A program made the translations under genes and the position numbers. Below are positions 8,710-16,915 of a DNA stretch of 41,839 nt, one piece after another. The stretch lies in contig JAJRQQ010000108.1 in NCBI GenBank assembly GCA_024280155.1, forward strand, positions 1-41,839. The letters are read 5' to 3'. The notes under the pieces are model-generated. The model had not been told where the DNA came from, ran no database searches, and worked only from the letters and a program-made list of their open reading frames with translations. The DNA comes from Bacteroidota bacterium (GTDB lineage: Bacteria; Bacteroidota; Bacteroidia; Flavobacteriales_D; Crocinitomicaceae). Positions within the stretch are counted from its first letter, which is position 1, and the number at the start of each line of letters is the position of its first letter.

Positions 8710-10433
8710 ATGAAATTAAGTATCATTATTTTTTTCTTTGCAATTACATCTACTTCCTTCGGGCAGTTGGTGCAAGAATTTGATACATTAAGTTTTAATG
8801 AAAGAATGAATGGAGGTATCGATTCAATCGATATTTCAGGTGCAGATACGCCAACCACCTTCGACGGCGGGGTATCTATCTTGTCTCCAACAGGATTATC
8901 TGTTCAACGACTTGTTGAAAATTATACAACACCGAACTTTCTAGGAAATCAAACTTGGGATAAAATGAGTTTCTCAGCATTGCCTCACCTTGGTTTTTCG
9001 TATGCTTTTGGTTCGCAAAGTTCACAATTCTTGAATGCTCGGTATGAGCAATCATTTTCAGATAGTTTAATTCTGAATATAGATTATAAAAGAACATCTG
9101 GCCTCGGAGTTATACGGAATGCTGCGTTTAATACGGACAATGTATCGGCTCAATTACAGCACCTAGGGAAGATATATTCATTCACATTGAAAGGTCGTTT
9201 TGTGAGTAATAAAATCAATCACCCCGGAGGGATAACTACAGATACATTGATTCAGGATTTTGGACTAGAGTTTTCACCTGTTCTAAAAAACAACGCATTG
9301 AGCAAGAATAAACAAGGTGTCGTAGAGTGGAATAATTATTTTGATTTTGACAGTGATTCTATTCGTTCAATCGGTTTGGTTACAAAACATAAATACCAAA
9401 TTAAAAATAGAGTTTACATAGAAGAGGATACGCTTTATGGTTTATACTCTAACGTATACATCGATAGCTTTTCTACTCGGGATATCTATAATTTAGCTAC
9501 TATAAGTAATGGTGTTGGTGCGTATTGGAGGAGTGAAAACTTATACATTGATGTATTGGGAGATTATAACTATTGGGAGTATAGTAATCTAAATAATCAC
9601 AACTATGTCAATGAAATATCAGTGCATTCTAATGCTTATTTTAAATTGAACAAACTCAAGTTAGAAAATGCTTTCTATTATAATTTGTCAGGTGCCTTTA
9701 ATGAATTTAGCAATAACTTAAAAGCAAATTTGGATTATAATCGTTTTGTTTTTAGTGGTAGTGCTTCTATAGAAAGACTCGCTCCTACAGGATTCCAAAG
9801 ACTGTATAGTTCGAATAATATTGCCTATGAAATGAATGAGTTTAAGCTTCAGAAGTGGTCAAAAGCGTCTTTAGATGTTCTTTACAATGTTTCTTCTAAA
9901 ATCAAGGTCAGTGCGTTTACTTCTGTTATTTCTATTTCTTCGGTCTATCTCTTTGATGGTGTAATATGGAATCTTGACGATACCCAAAGATCAATTTCAA
10001 GTATAGGGATTCGCTCGGAGCTGAAGTTCGGAGCATTTAATATTCATCCTAGATTTGTATATTCTTCCGATCAGCAAAATTTATTACCGCAGATTCAAGC
10101 GTCTTCGCGTATTTTTCTTCAAGGAAAAGTATTTAAAGCGAAGAAATTGGAAATTGCGGGGGGGTAGATGTTATTTATACCAGTTCTTTTGCTAATAGAA
10201 CCTACAATTCTCTCATCGACACGTATGATTTTTACACACCATCTGGAACTCACTTTACGGATATGGTTAATATGAATGCTTTTATTAATCTTGGAATTTC
10301 AGAATTTCGTTTCTTTTTGAGATTTGAAAATATAGGCTATTTTTGGACACCTAAGAATCAGTTAGTCGTAACAGGATACCCAATACCGGGAACAAGATTA
10401 AGAATTGGTCTTACTTGGGACTTTTTTAATTAA
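8710..10433 (+). pseudogene. Porin_10-like outer-membrane beta-barrel protein, frameshifted at a G7 tract
   Basis: A signal peptide (MKLSIIIFFFAITSTSFGQ) is followed by alternating aromatic/polar strands typical of an outer-membrane barrel, best matching the putative porin family of Bacteroidota (Porin_10). The frame from 8710 stops at 10167, directly after seven G bases at 10157-10163. Adding one G, or slipping -1 on G GGG GGG, continues as GGVDVIYTSSFANRTYNSL and runs to TAA at 10431-10433. It then ends RIGLTWDFFN, with the terminal Phe/aromatic pattern expected for barrel insertion. The restored protein is 574 residues. As written it lacks the last roughly 90 residues and should not assemble properly. 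Phase variation, real decay and sequence error are all possible. Confidence 0.8.
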
Positions 10434-10502
10434 TTTTTTATTAAAGATATTTTCCGTCAATTCGTTGAGAAGAAAATATTCATATTAATGTTTAATTCTC
10501 AG

Positions 10503-10531
10503 TTGTAAAAAAAATAATTAAACTATCTTTG
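10503..10531 (+). promoter_or_regulatory. Promoter of fabG
   Basis: A TTG at 10503-10505 is followed by 18 bases and TATCTTTG at 10524-10531, a full TAnnTTTG match. The ATG is 13 nt further on, which leaves a very short, A-rich leader. Confidence 0.6.
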
Positions 10532-10544
10532 AAAAAAAAAAACA

Positions 10545-11291
10545 ATGGAATTATTAAAAGATAAAGTCGTTTTAATTACAGGAGCCTCACGTGGAATTGG
10601 TAAGTCAATCGCTGAAGAATGTGCAAGACAAGGTGCTAAAGTTGCCTTTACTTACCTTTCTTCAGAAGAGAAAGCGAAAGCTTTGGAAAATGAACTTTCT
10701 GCAAATGGTGGCGTTGCCAAAGGGTTTAAGTCAGATGCTTCAAAATTTGACGAAGCTCAAACTTTAATTGATCAGGTAATTGAAGTATTCGGGACGATTG
10801 ATGTTGTGGTAAATAATGCCGGAATAACGCGCGATACTTTATTGATGAGAATGTCTGAACAGCAATGGGATGATGTAATGAATACCAATCTGAAATCAGC
10901 TTTTAATCTAACGAAAGCTGTTCAACGACCAATGTTGAAAGCAAGAAAAGGTTCAATTATTAATATGTCTTCAGTGGTTGGTGTAAGTGGAAATGCAGGA
11001 CAATCGAATTATGCAGCTTCTAAAGCAGGATTAATTGGATTTACGAAATCAATTGCTCAAGAATTAGGTTCAAGAAGTATTCGTTGTAATGCAATTGCAC
11101 CAGGTTTTATCGAAACTGAAATGACAGAAAAATTAGATGAAAAAGTTGTTGCAGAATGGAGAAAAAGCATTCCCTTGAAAAGAGGGGGATCTCCGAAAGA
11201 CGTAGCCGATTTAGTTGTGTTCTTAGGTTCTGATATGTCAAAATACATTACTGGACAAACAATCAATGTTTGCGGTGGTATGCTGATGTAA
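10545..11291 (+). CDS. fabG: 3-oxoacyl-[ACP] reductase FabG
   Basis: FabG reduces 3-oxoacyl-ACP to 3-hydroxyacyl-ACP with NADPH in type II fatty acid synthesis. At 248 residues it is the standard length. Visible short-chain dehydrogenase features are the cofactor loop TGASRGIG (residues 13-20), NNAG near 90, the catalytic Ser in NMSSVVG (about 140), YAASK with the catalytic Tyr and Lys (about 153-157), the PGFIETEMTE loop and the ending GQTINVCGGM. It has its own promoter and terminator, so it is a single-gene unit rather than part of a fab cluster. Another SDR function cannot be excluded, but the TRD motif after NNAGI and the C-terminus favour FabG. Confidence 0.93.
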   Translation: MELLKDKVVLITGASRGIGKSIAEECARQGAKVAFTYLSSEEKAKALENELSANGGVAKGFKSDASKFDEAQTLIDQVIEVFGTIDVVVNNAGITRDTLLMRMSEQQWDDVMNTNLKSAFNLTKAVQRPMLKARKGSIINMSSVVGVSGNAGQSNYAASKAGLIGFTKSIAQELGSRSIRCNAIAPGFIETEMTEKLDEKVVAEWRKSIPLKRGGSPKDVADLVVFLGSDMSKYITGQTINVCGGMLM

Positions 11292-11315
11292 GATTATACA
11301 ACAATCAGATATTAT

Positions 11316-11340
11316 GGAGAGTGTAATGCTCTCCTTTTTT
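11316..11340 (+). terminator. Intrinsic terminator after fabG
   Basis: GGAGAG-TGTAATG-CTCTCC is followed by six T, starting 24 nt after the fabG stop. It separates fabG from the converging exporter operon. Confidence 0.85.
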
Positions 11341-11422
11341 GTGCCTTTGTAATATAGATAAACTGTTATTATTGCAGATGTTTCAAGAGATCTTTAGATT
11401 GTTGATTCTAAGAACTTGTTAA

Positions 11423-13693
11423 TTAATTTAACTTACTCCTTACTTTCGTATTTGTCAAACGAATGATTTTCTTAAATAAATCAAAGTAAAGTACAATGTA
11501 TGCTATAATGCTCATTCCCCATAAAATAATAATATTGATGTAAAATGTTTTAATTCGCTTTCCAAAAATATATTTATAAGGAGAATAGAAATGTGACTTA
11601 AAAAAAGAATCCTTTTCCGGTAAAGTGTAAATGGGTTTATAGTTCGAGTGCAATTCATTGTCGAGAATTATAATTTTATTCACTTCTAATCGATTCGTTA
11701 CAACCATTTGTAAAGCCTCATTTACGTAGTTATTCTTTAATCGACTGTAATTCTCTATACCTATTTCATGAATCAATGTTTGTATAGTATCAGAAGCCTT
11801 ATTAATATCCGAAGAATATTTACTCCGTATTATTTTTAGAAAATTAAGAATTTTAGTTGATTGATTCATCGTATTCTTTTCTAAATCCTCGATGCATGAT
11901 TCGCAAGATAAATTAGACCATTTATCGTCTTCTTTTACTATTTCATTTATTAGGATGCTACGGGCTTTTTCTATTGATTCTTTAGTACTCTCATTATCCG
12001 TTAGAATAGCCAATTGATGTTTGATTTCTGGAATCCAATAATCTTTCTTCCATTCGGATTGATTTTTAAGAATTCTAAATCGAATAAAATCTTTTTCTAG
12101 ATCATTTTGAGTAGACTGTTGAACAGCAATTGCCTCATACGACCATCTTGAGGGCATCATGTTCCCGACTGTTGGTACGTGCGTAGCTTCAGATAAAGTC
12201 GGATTTAATTTGTCGAATTTTACGATTACTCCACTGAACAAGAGTTGAGGGATAATTAAGAGAGGGACAAAAATATAGATAACTTTAGCGGAGTTGAATG
12301 CGCTCGAAATGTTCAATCCGACGAGATTAGACAAACAAGCTGTAGAGAATAATACAATCCAATAATCGAAGAGCATTCCCTTTACTTCTAGGATAGAATT
12401 CCCGATGATTACAAAAAGAAAGGCTTGAAGAGCTGAGATTACAAAGAGAATTGAAATTTTTGAAAGTAGATAACTGGTACGAGATAAATGAATGAACTCT
12501 TCTCGGATTAAGTTTTTCTTGTCCTTAAATATTTCTTCGGCAGCGACAATCATTCCGATGAAAATTGCAACAATTACTGCGAAAAAAATGTACTGGGGAA
12601 GGTTTTCATTTTTGAAAAAAGAGAATGTTCCTTGATTATCCCAGTCGTAATATTTTATGAAATAAGAAAGGAGAATAGCAAGAATAGGACTAACAAGTGC
12701 ATTGATGACGATGTATTGTTTATTCGATTTCTTCGAAAGAAAATCTCGTGTTAAATAAGTTTTTAACTGAGAGAATCTTGGAGGTATTTTATTTCCTTCA
12801 ATTTTCGTATTATCATTTTTTATGATGTCGTGATTTACTTTGTATTTTAAATATTTTTTATACCAATCCAATGGCGAATTCTTTCGCTCTTCAGTTTCAT
12901 TCCCATATTCATCAACTATTTTGGAATCAATGATATTAAAAATTTGCTCCGAGTTCACATTTCCACATACAGTACATTCTGTTTCTTCAGCATTACCTTG
13001 GTATGAATGAGTTTTAAAATGTACAATTGCATTCAAAGGAATACCATCGAAAATAAGGTAACCACCTACATCTAAAATTAAAAGTCGGTCAAATAATTTA
13101 AAAATATTAGAGGAGGGCTGATGGATGACTACAAAAATTAATTTACCTTTCAAGGACAGCTCTTTCAGTAAATCCATGATATTATCAGAATCCTTACTTG
13201 AAAGGCCAGATGTTGGTTCATCTACAAATAGAATGGAAGGTTCGCGAATTAATTCTAAAGCAATGTTAAGTCGTTTTCTTTGACCTCCTGAAATAATTTT
13301 TTTTGTAACTGAACCTACTCTTAGATTTCGTATTTCATACAATCCTAGAGATTGAAGTGTGCTTTTAACTTTTCGAATGAGTTGCATTTTACTCATTCCC
13401 TTCATTGATAATTTTGCGCTGAAAAATAAGTTCTCGAAAACAGTAAGTTCTTCGATTAATAAGTCATCTTGACTGACATTACCAATAATCCCTTGCAGTT
13501 CGTCTTTTTTTTCGTAGAGGTCAATTCCGTTGATAATAATTTTACCATATTTTGGTCTTATCTTACCGTTTAGAACGTTTAATAGAGTTGTTTTACCCGA
13601 GCCAGATGAGCCCATTAATCCAATTAAATTTCCTGAATTTGCAGAAACACTCATTTTCTCCAATGCTTTCTTCCCATTTTTGAAAGTATGCAT
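11423..13693 (-). CDS. ABCG-type exporter: ATPase and membrane domains (downstream half of a TerB-ABC gene)
   Basis: This 756-residue frame holds an ABC ATPase followed by an ABC2-type membrane domain, the ABCG (white-type) order. Motifs are Walker A GSSGSGKTT (about residues 29-37), signature ISGGQRKRLNIALE, Walker B ILFVDEPTSGLSS and H-loop VIHQPSS. A linker carries a CxxC (TECTVCGN). Several membrane helices follow, then a large extracytoplasmic insert with a second CxxC (LSCESCIED), and a final helix near the C-terminus. The ATG at 13693 overlaps the stop of the upstream TerB frame, but the codons before it (INLTFEAKNI) read as the missing first strand of the ATPase. The two frames therefore probably form one 1019-residue protein. 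The substrate is unknown. Confidence 0.85.
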   Translation of the reverse strand: MHTFKNGKKALEKMSVSANSGNLIGLMGSSGSGKTTLLNVLNGKIRPKYGKIIINGIDLYEKKDELQGIIGNVSQDDLLIEELTVFENLFFSAKLSMKGMSKMQLIRKVKSTLQSLGLYEIRNLRVGSVTKKIISGGQRKRLNIALELIREPSILFVDEPTSGLSSKDSDNIMDLLKELSLKGKLIFVVIHQPSSNIFKLFDRLLILDVGGYLIFDGIPLNAIVHFKTHSYQGNAEETECTVCGNVNSEQIFNIIDSKIVDEYGNETEERKNSPLDWYKKYLKYKVNHDIIKNDNTKIEGNKIPPRFSQLKTYLTRDFLSKKSNKQYIVINALVSPILAILLSYFIKYYDWDNQGTFSFFKNENLPQYIFFAVIVAIFIGMIVAAEEIFKDKKNLIREEFIHLSRTSYLLSKISILFVISALQAFLFVIIGNSILEVKGMLFDYWIVLFSTACLSNLVGLNISSAFNSAKVIYIFVPLLIIPQLLFSGVIVKFDKLNPTLSEATHVPTVGNMMPSRWSYEAIAVQQSTQNDLEKDFIRFRILKNQSEWKKDYWIPEIKHQLAILTDNESTKESIEKARSILINEIVKEDDKWSNLSCESCIEDLEKNTMNQSTKILNFLKIIRSKYSSDINKASDTIQTLIHEIGIENYSRLKNNYVNEALQMVVTNRLEVNKIIILDNELHSNYKPIYTLPEKDSFFKSHFYSPYKYIFGKRIKTFYINIIILWGMSIIAYIVLYFDLFKKIIRLTNTKVRSKLN

Positions 13694-14481
13694 TATATTT
13701 TTCGCTTCAAAAGTGAGGTTAATGTCTTTTTTGTGGAAGTTAACTGAGAAAATATATTACTGTAATAAAACTGTTGGCTTTTATTGGTCCGAAAAGTGGA
13801 ACCGATATTTAGTAAGTGTGATTTTTTTCTCGAAACAATTTGACCATTTAGAAATAGTTCGTCTTTCCCGAGATATTTAAAAAAAATGGATCTAACACTT
13901 TTTATGTATAGCAGTATGATTGGGGCGTCTATATGGGAATGGTAAGATGTTAAAGCATTTGTAAAGTTCTCGGAACGATTTAATAGATACAAAAAGCCTT
14001 CTTCATCACGAACTTTCTCGTCGTTATATCGGATAAAAAAACGAATTTGTTCAAATTCTTTGTCGTTTATGTGGAAAGTTTCAGCAACAGTTTCTACAAA
14101 ATTTTGTTCCCGTTCAGTAATTTCATCATCGAGATAGATGAACTCTATGATTCGCAAGAGTACAATTACTTTTTGACGTTGAGCGAGCTCTTTATTTATC
14201 TGAGTGCAAATTCGAAGGATTTTAACCGAGTGAAGAGCTGTCCTCTTCTCATTCTGGTTTTTCTTATTTTTCTTGCCACGTAGAGAGATTAAATGGTCTT
14301 CAAAAATATGGATGTATTTTTCAATGTAATCAGAACTTAATTCGGATTTAAGAAAATCTTCTACAATCTTCTTCCCTCGAGAACTTTGAATTTTAGAAGA
14401 ATTATCGCTTTCATTAACGTCATCAATCTTTGCAATAATTGCAAATAGATGCATCAGGGCCCGAAGAATTCTATCACTCAT
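13693..14481 (-). CDS. TerB-like N-terminal domain of the ABC exporter
   Basis: This 262-residue frame is mostly helical, with a TerB-like acidic motif (IEFIYLDDEITEREQNFVETV), which in TerB proteins is linked to metal or membrane stress functions. A short beta-rich region follows (DELFLNGQIVSRKKSHLLNI). It ends just after A AAA AAG (T6 on the plus strand at 13727-13732). A -1 shift there joins STKK directly to DINLTFEAKN of the ATPase half. I recall Bacteroidota ABC proteins of about 1000 residues with this TerB front, which supports a fusion. The gene starts 7 nt after the secreted-protein gene upstream. The shift could be a sequencing error, programmed frameshifting, or a true gene split with TAATG coupling. 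Confidence 0.75.
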   Translation of the reverse strand: MSDRILRALMHLFAIIAKIDDVNESDNSSKIQSSRGKKIVEDFLKSELSSDYIEKYIHIFEDHLISLRGKKNKKNQNEKRTALHSVKILRICTQINKELAQRQKVIVLLRIIEFIYLDDEITEREQNFVETVAETFHINDKEFEQIRFFIRYNDEKVRDEEGFLYLLNRSENFTNALTSYHSHIDAPIILLYIKSVRSIFFKYLGKDELFLNGQIVSRKKSHLLNIGSTFRTNKSQQFYYSNIFSQLTSTKKTLTSLLKRKI

Positions 14482-14488
14482 TTAGAAT

Positions 14489-14917
14489 TTAGTTTTTAAA
14501 TCCTATCATCATGACAACACATCCTGTTACTTTTAAATCCATGTCTAACTCTGTTGTGATTACTACAGGTGTAGTGTTCTCAACTTCGAAATCCCAATAG
14601 GGGGCATTTTTGTAATTTTTATTTGAGAATAGAATGTTTCCTTCGAGATCTTTAATCGTGAAGATGACAAAATTTTCTTTAGAACCAGCACTCGCGGCCA
14701 ATCGATAGGTTGCTCCACCGTAAAATGTTGTATTGAATTCAGCTTTCTCACGATCTAAAAAAGCGGTATAAACTTGCCCGTCTGAAATGAAAGTTGAACC
14801 GTCTTCTGTTTTCTTTAATAGATTTTCACAATCTGTAACAATCGTTTCGCAATCTTGACTTTGCGCTTGAACCATACCAAAAACGAATGTGATGATGAGT
14901 AATGTGATAAATTTCAT
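14489..14917 (-). CDS. Small secreted protein of the exporter operon
   Basis: This is a 142-residue protein with a clear Sec signal peptide (MKFITLLIITFVFGMVQAQS) and no lipobox or T9SS tail, so it is probably periplasmic. The mature part carries Cys residues near its start (DCETIVTDCENLL) and a beta-rich body (TTFYGGATYRLAASAG, NAPYWDFEVENTTPVVITTE). No family is recognised. It sits between the lipoprotein gene, 4 nt upstream, and the TerB-ABC gene, 7 nt downstream. That suggests a role as partner or periplasmic component of the exporter, which is inference from position only. Confidence 0.7.
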   Translation of the reverse strand: MKFITLLIITFVFGMVQAQSQDCETIVTDCENLLKKTEDGSTFISDGQVYTAFLDREKAEFNTTFYGGATYRLAASAGSKENFVIFTIKDLEGNILFSNKNYKNAPYWDFEVENTTPVVITTELDMDLKVTGCVVMMIGFKN

Positions 14918-14921
14918 GTTA

Positions 14922-15818
14922 TTATTTTTTAATAATGGAGAAACGAATTGATTCTACTTTATTTAAAATTTCAGTAAGAACCTCATCTTCAATTGACACT
15001 TCAGTTTGGTTGTGTAAAACAGTAATTCTGTTTTCCTCATCCGTTTCTGGAGCAACAAAGTCGTATGAAATATTGACACGAGTGAAAATTTCATTGAGAG
15101 ACTTCATCGATGAAATTAAATCATCATTTGATCCATTTGGATTGTATTCTGTTAGAATAGCAATAATTGTTCCGATGGTTTGTTTTTGTTCTCCAATTCG
15201 TTTACGAATTTCTTCACTTGGGTTTTTAGCATTCAATTCACAAGCAATATACATTGATTCAATCCAACCTCCAGTTAAAATTAATGCAGATGCTGGTTTT
15301 CGATTTGCCGATTTCAAAAAATTGTCTGCTGCTTTAAAGGCATCTGACATCAATTGAATCATTATTTTATCATTGTCTGTGTTTTGTTCAAATTCTTTTA
15401 AGAAATCATCTGTAAAAGCAGCATCTAAACCAAGTTCATTTGTTAAAATTTGCAATGATGATAGATAATTTAAAGTGATATTTTTTTGGCTATACAATGC
15501 AGAATAGCCTAGATCAGTACTGTAGATACCTAAATTTAATGCTTGTTGGTGTTCAGAAACATAATTGTTAACATTCTCCGGAGAGTTTCCTAAACTTTCA
15601 TCAAATGATAAATTCAATCCTTTTATTAAATAAGCAGTTTGGACAGGGGAAGGGATGCTAAATATTTTCCCGTCAAAGACAGTGTTAATTGAATTGTTCG
15701 GGTCTAGAACGGCTTCTTCAATAACGTTTTGTTCGATAGGCTCATCTTCGGTGCAAGAAGAAAAAGACAGCAGTGTTAATGATGCAATGAATAAATAATG
15801 AATACTTACTTTTTTCAT
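14922..15818 (-). CDS. Lipoprotein of the exporter operon, probably surface exposed
   Basis: This is a 298-residue lipoprotein. The signal peptide ends in a lipobox (LLSFSSC) and is followed by acidic residues (TEDEP), which resemble the Bacteroidota lipoprotein export signal for the outer leaflet. The mature protein looks all-helical, with segments such as YVSEHQQALNLGIYSTDLG, FLKEFEQNTDNDKIMIQLM and GGWIESMYIACELN, and has no obvious enzyme motif. It is the first gene of an operon with the secreted protein (4-nt gap) and the TerB-ABC exporter. The function is unknown; the neighbours suggest an envelope transport or stress system. Confidence 0.75.
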   Translation of the reverse strand: MKKVSIHYLFIASLTLLSFSSCTEDEPIEQNVIEEAVLDPNNSINTVFDGKIFSIPSPVQTAYLIKGLNLSFDESLGNSPENVNNYVSEHQQALNLGIYSTDLGYSALYSQKNITLNYLSSLQILTNELGLDAAFTDDFLKEFEQNTDNDKIMIQLMSDAFKAADNFLKSANRKPASALILTGGWIESMYIACELNAKNPSEEIRKRIGEQKQTIGTIIAILTEYNPNGSNDDLISSMKSLNEIFTRVNISYDFVAPETDEENRITVLHNQTEVSIEDEVLTEILNKVESIRFSIIKK

Positions 15819-15837
15819 AATTAGGATTTATTTGATG

Positions 15838-15845
15838 TAAATATA
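15838..15845 (-). promoter_or_regulatory. Candidate -7 box of the lipoprotein/exporter operon
   Basis: The minus strand reads TATATTTA, 7 of 8 matches to TAnnTTTG, 19 nt before the lipoprotein ATG. Its upstream part overlaps the hemB promoter, so the two divergent promoters share DNA. Confidence 0.4.
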
Positions 15846-15851
15846 ATGAAA

Positions 15852-15883
15852 ATTGTTTTTTTAGACCGAACTTCTTAAATTTG
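15852..15883 (+). promoter_or_regulatory. Promoter of hemB
   Basis: ATTG (15852-15855), 20 bases, then TAAATTTG (15876-15883), a full match to the Bacteroidota promoter layout. The ATG at 15902 is 18 nt further on. The TTG at 15881, a possible longer start, lies inside the -7 box, which supports the ATG. Confidence 0.65.
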
Positions 15884-15901
15884 TTCATAACATTTTATCG
15901 T

Positions 15902-16876
15902 ATGAGAAGAAGACCAAGAAGGAATCGTAGTTCAATCGCCATTAGATCAATGGTTGAGGAGACATTGTTAGGTGTAAACAACTTAATTTATCCACTTTTT
16001 ATTGAAGATGGAAATGACATTAAAACGGAAATATTGTCTTTGCCGGGTAATTATCGATGGTCACTAAACTTAATTCTTGCTGAAATTGAAGAGTGCATAA
16101 ACCTTGGTATAGATAAATTTGTTCTTTTCCCCGCAGTGAAAGAGGAATTGAAAGATGTTACAGCTTCTTATAGTTATGCAGATGATAATTATTATCTAAA
16201 TGCAATTGCTGTGATTAAAAAAGAATTCCCACAGATCTCGTTAATGAGTGATGTAGCAATGGATCCGTATTCATCCGATGGGCATGATGGTTTAGTGAAG
16301 AATGGCGTTATTTTAAATGATGAAACGTTGCCTATTCTAGCTCGAATGAGTATCGCACAAGCACAAGCAGGTATCGATATTTTAGGACCTTCTGATATGA
16401 TGGATGGAAGGATTGGTTTTTTAAGAGATTCACTTGATCATGCAGGTTATTCACAAACAAGTATTATGGCATATACCGCAAAATATGCGAGTGCTTTTTA
16501 TGGGCCTTTCAGAGATGCCTTAGGTTCTGCTCCCAAAAATGGCGATAAGAAATCGTATCAAATGAACCCTGCAAATAAACGTGAAGCTCTCATTGAAGCA
16601 GAACTTGATTATCAAGAAGGCGCAGATATGATGATGGTTAAACCAGCGACAAGTTATCTTGATATCATCCATATTTTGAAAGAAAATTTCGACATTCCTA
16701 TCACTGCATATAACGTTAGCGGAGAATGTGCGATGATTTATGCCGCGAGGCAAAATGGTTGGCTTGATTACGAGGCCTCAATGTCTGAAATGTTAATGAG
16801 TATTCGTAGAGCAGGAGCTGATGGTATTCTAACCTACTTCGCGAAAGATTTTGCAAAATTCGTTAAGAATTCATAA
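15902..16876 (+). CDS. hemB: Delta-aminolevulinic acid dehydratase (porphobilinogen synthase)
   Basis: HemB condenses two 5-aminolevulinate molecules into porphobilinogen, an early step of heme synthesis. From the ATG at 15902 the protein is 324 residues, the normal length, and starts MRRRPRRNRSS like its relatives. Characteristic segments are NLIYPLFIEDG, MSDVAMDPYSSDGHDG, the active-site Lys regions FYGPFRDALGS and MMMVKPATSYLD, and YNVSGECAMIYAA. The metal-ligand region reads SDVAMDPYSSDGHDG without the Cys triad of zinc-dependent enzymes, which suggests a magnesium-type active site (family-based inference). A longer TTG start at 15881 was rejected because it lies within the promoter. Confidence 0.95.
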   Translation: MRRRPRRNRSSIAIRSMVEETLLGVNNLIYPLFIEDGNDIKTEILSLPGNYRWSLNLILAEIEECINLGIDKFVLFPAVKEELKDVTASYSYADDNYYLNAIAVIKKEFPQISLMSDVAMDPYSSDGHDGLVKNGVILNDETLPILARMSIAQAQAGIDILGPSDMMDGRIGFLRDSLDHAGYSQTSIMAYTAKYASAFYGPFRDALGSAPKNGDKKSYQMNPANKREALIEAELDYQEGADMMMVKPATSYLDIIHILKENFDIPITAYNVSGECAMIYAARQNGWLDYEASMSEMLMSIRRAGADGILTYFAKDFAKFVKNS

Positions 16877-16880
16877 TGTT

Positions 16881-16911
16881 ATTGTTTTTTGCATATTTCT
16901 ACCTATATTTA
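16881..16911 (+). promoter_or_regulatory. Promoter of the M50 peptidase gene
   Basis: ATTG (16881-16884), 19 bases, then TATATTTA (16904-16911; 7 of 8 matches to TAnnTTTG). The box ends four bases before the ATG at 16916, so a leaderless transcript is predicted. Confidence 0.5.
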
Positions 16912-16915
16912 ATGT

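Noticed and set aside
15881..15904. Upstream TTG start for hemB
   Set aside because: It lies within the -7 box, and the ATG at 15902 gives the standard N-terminus.
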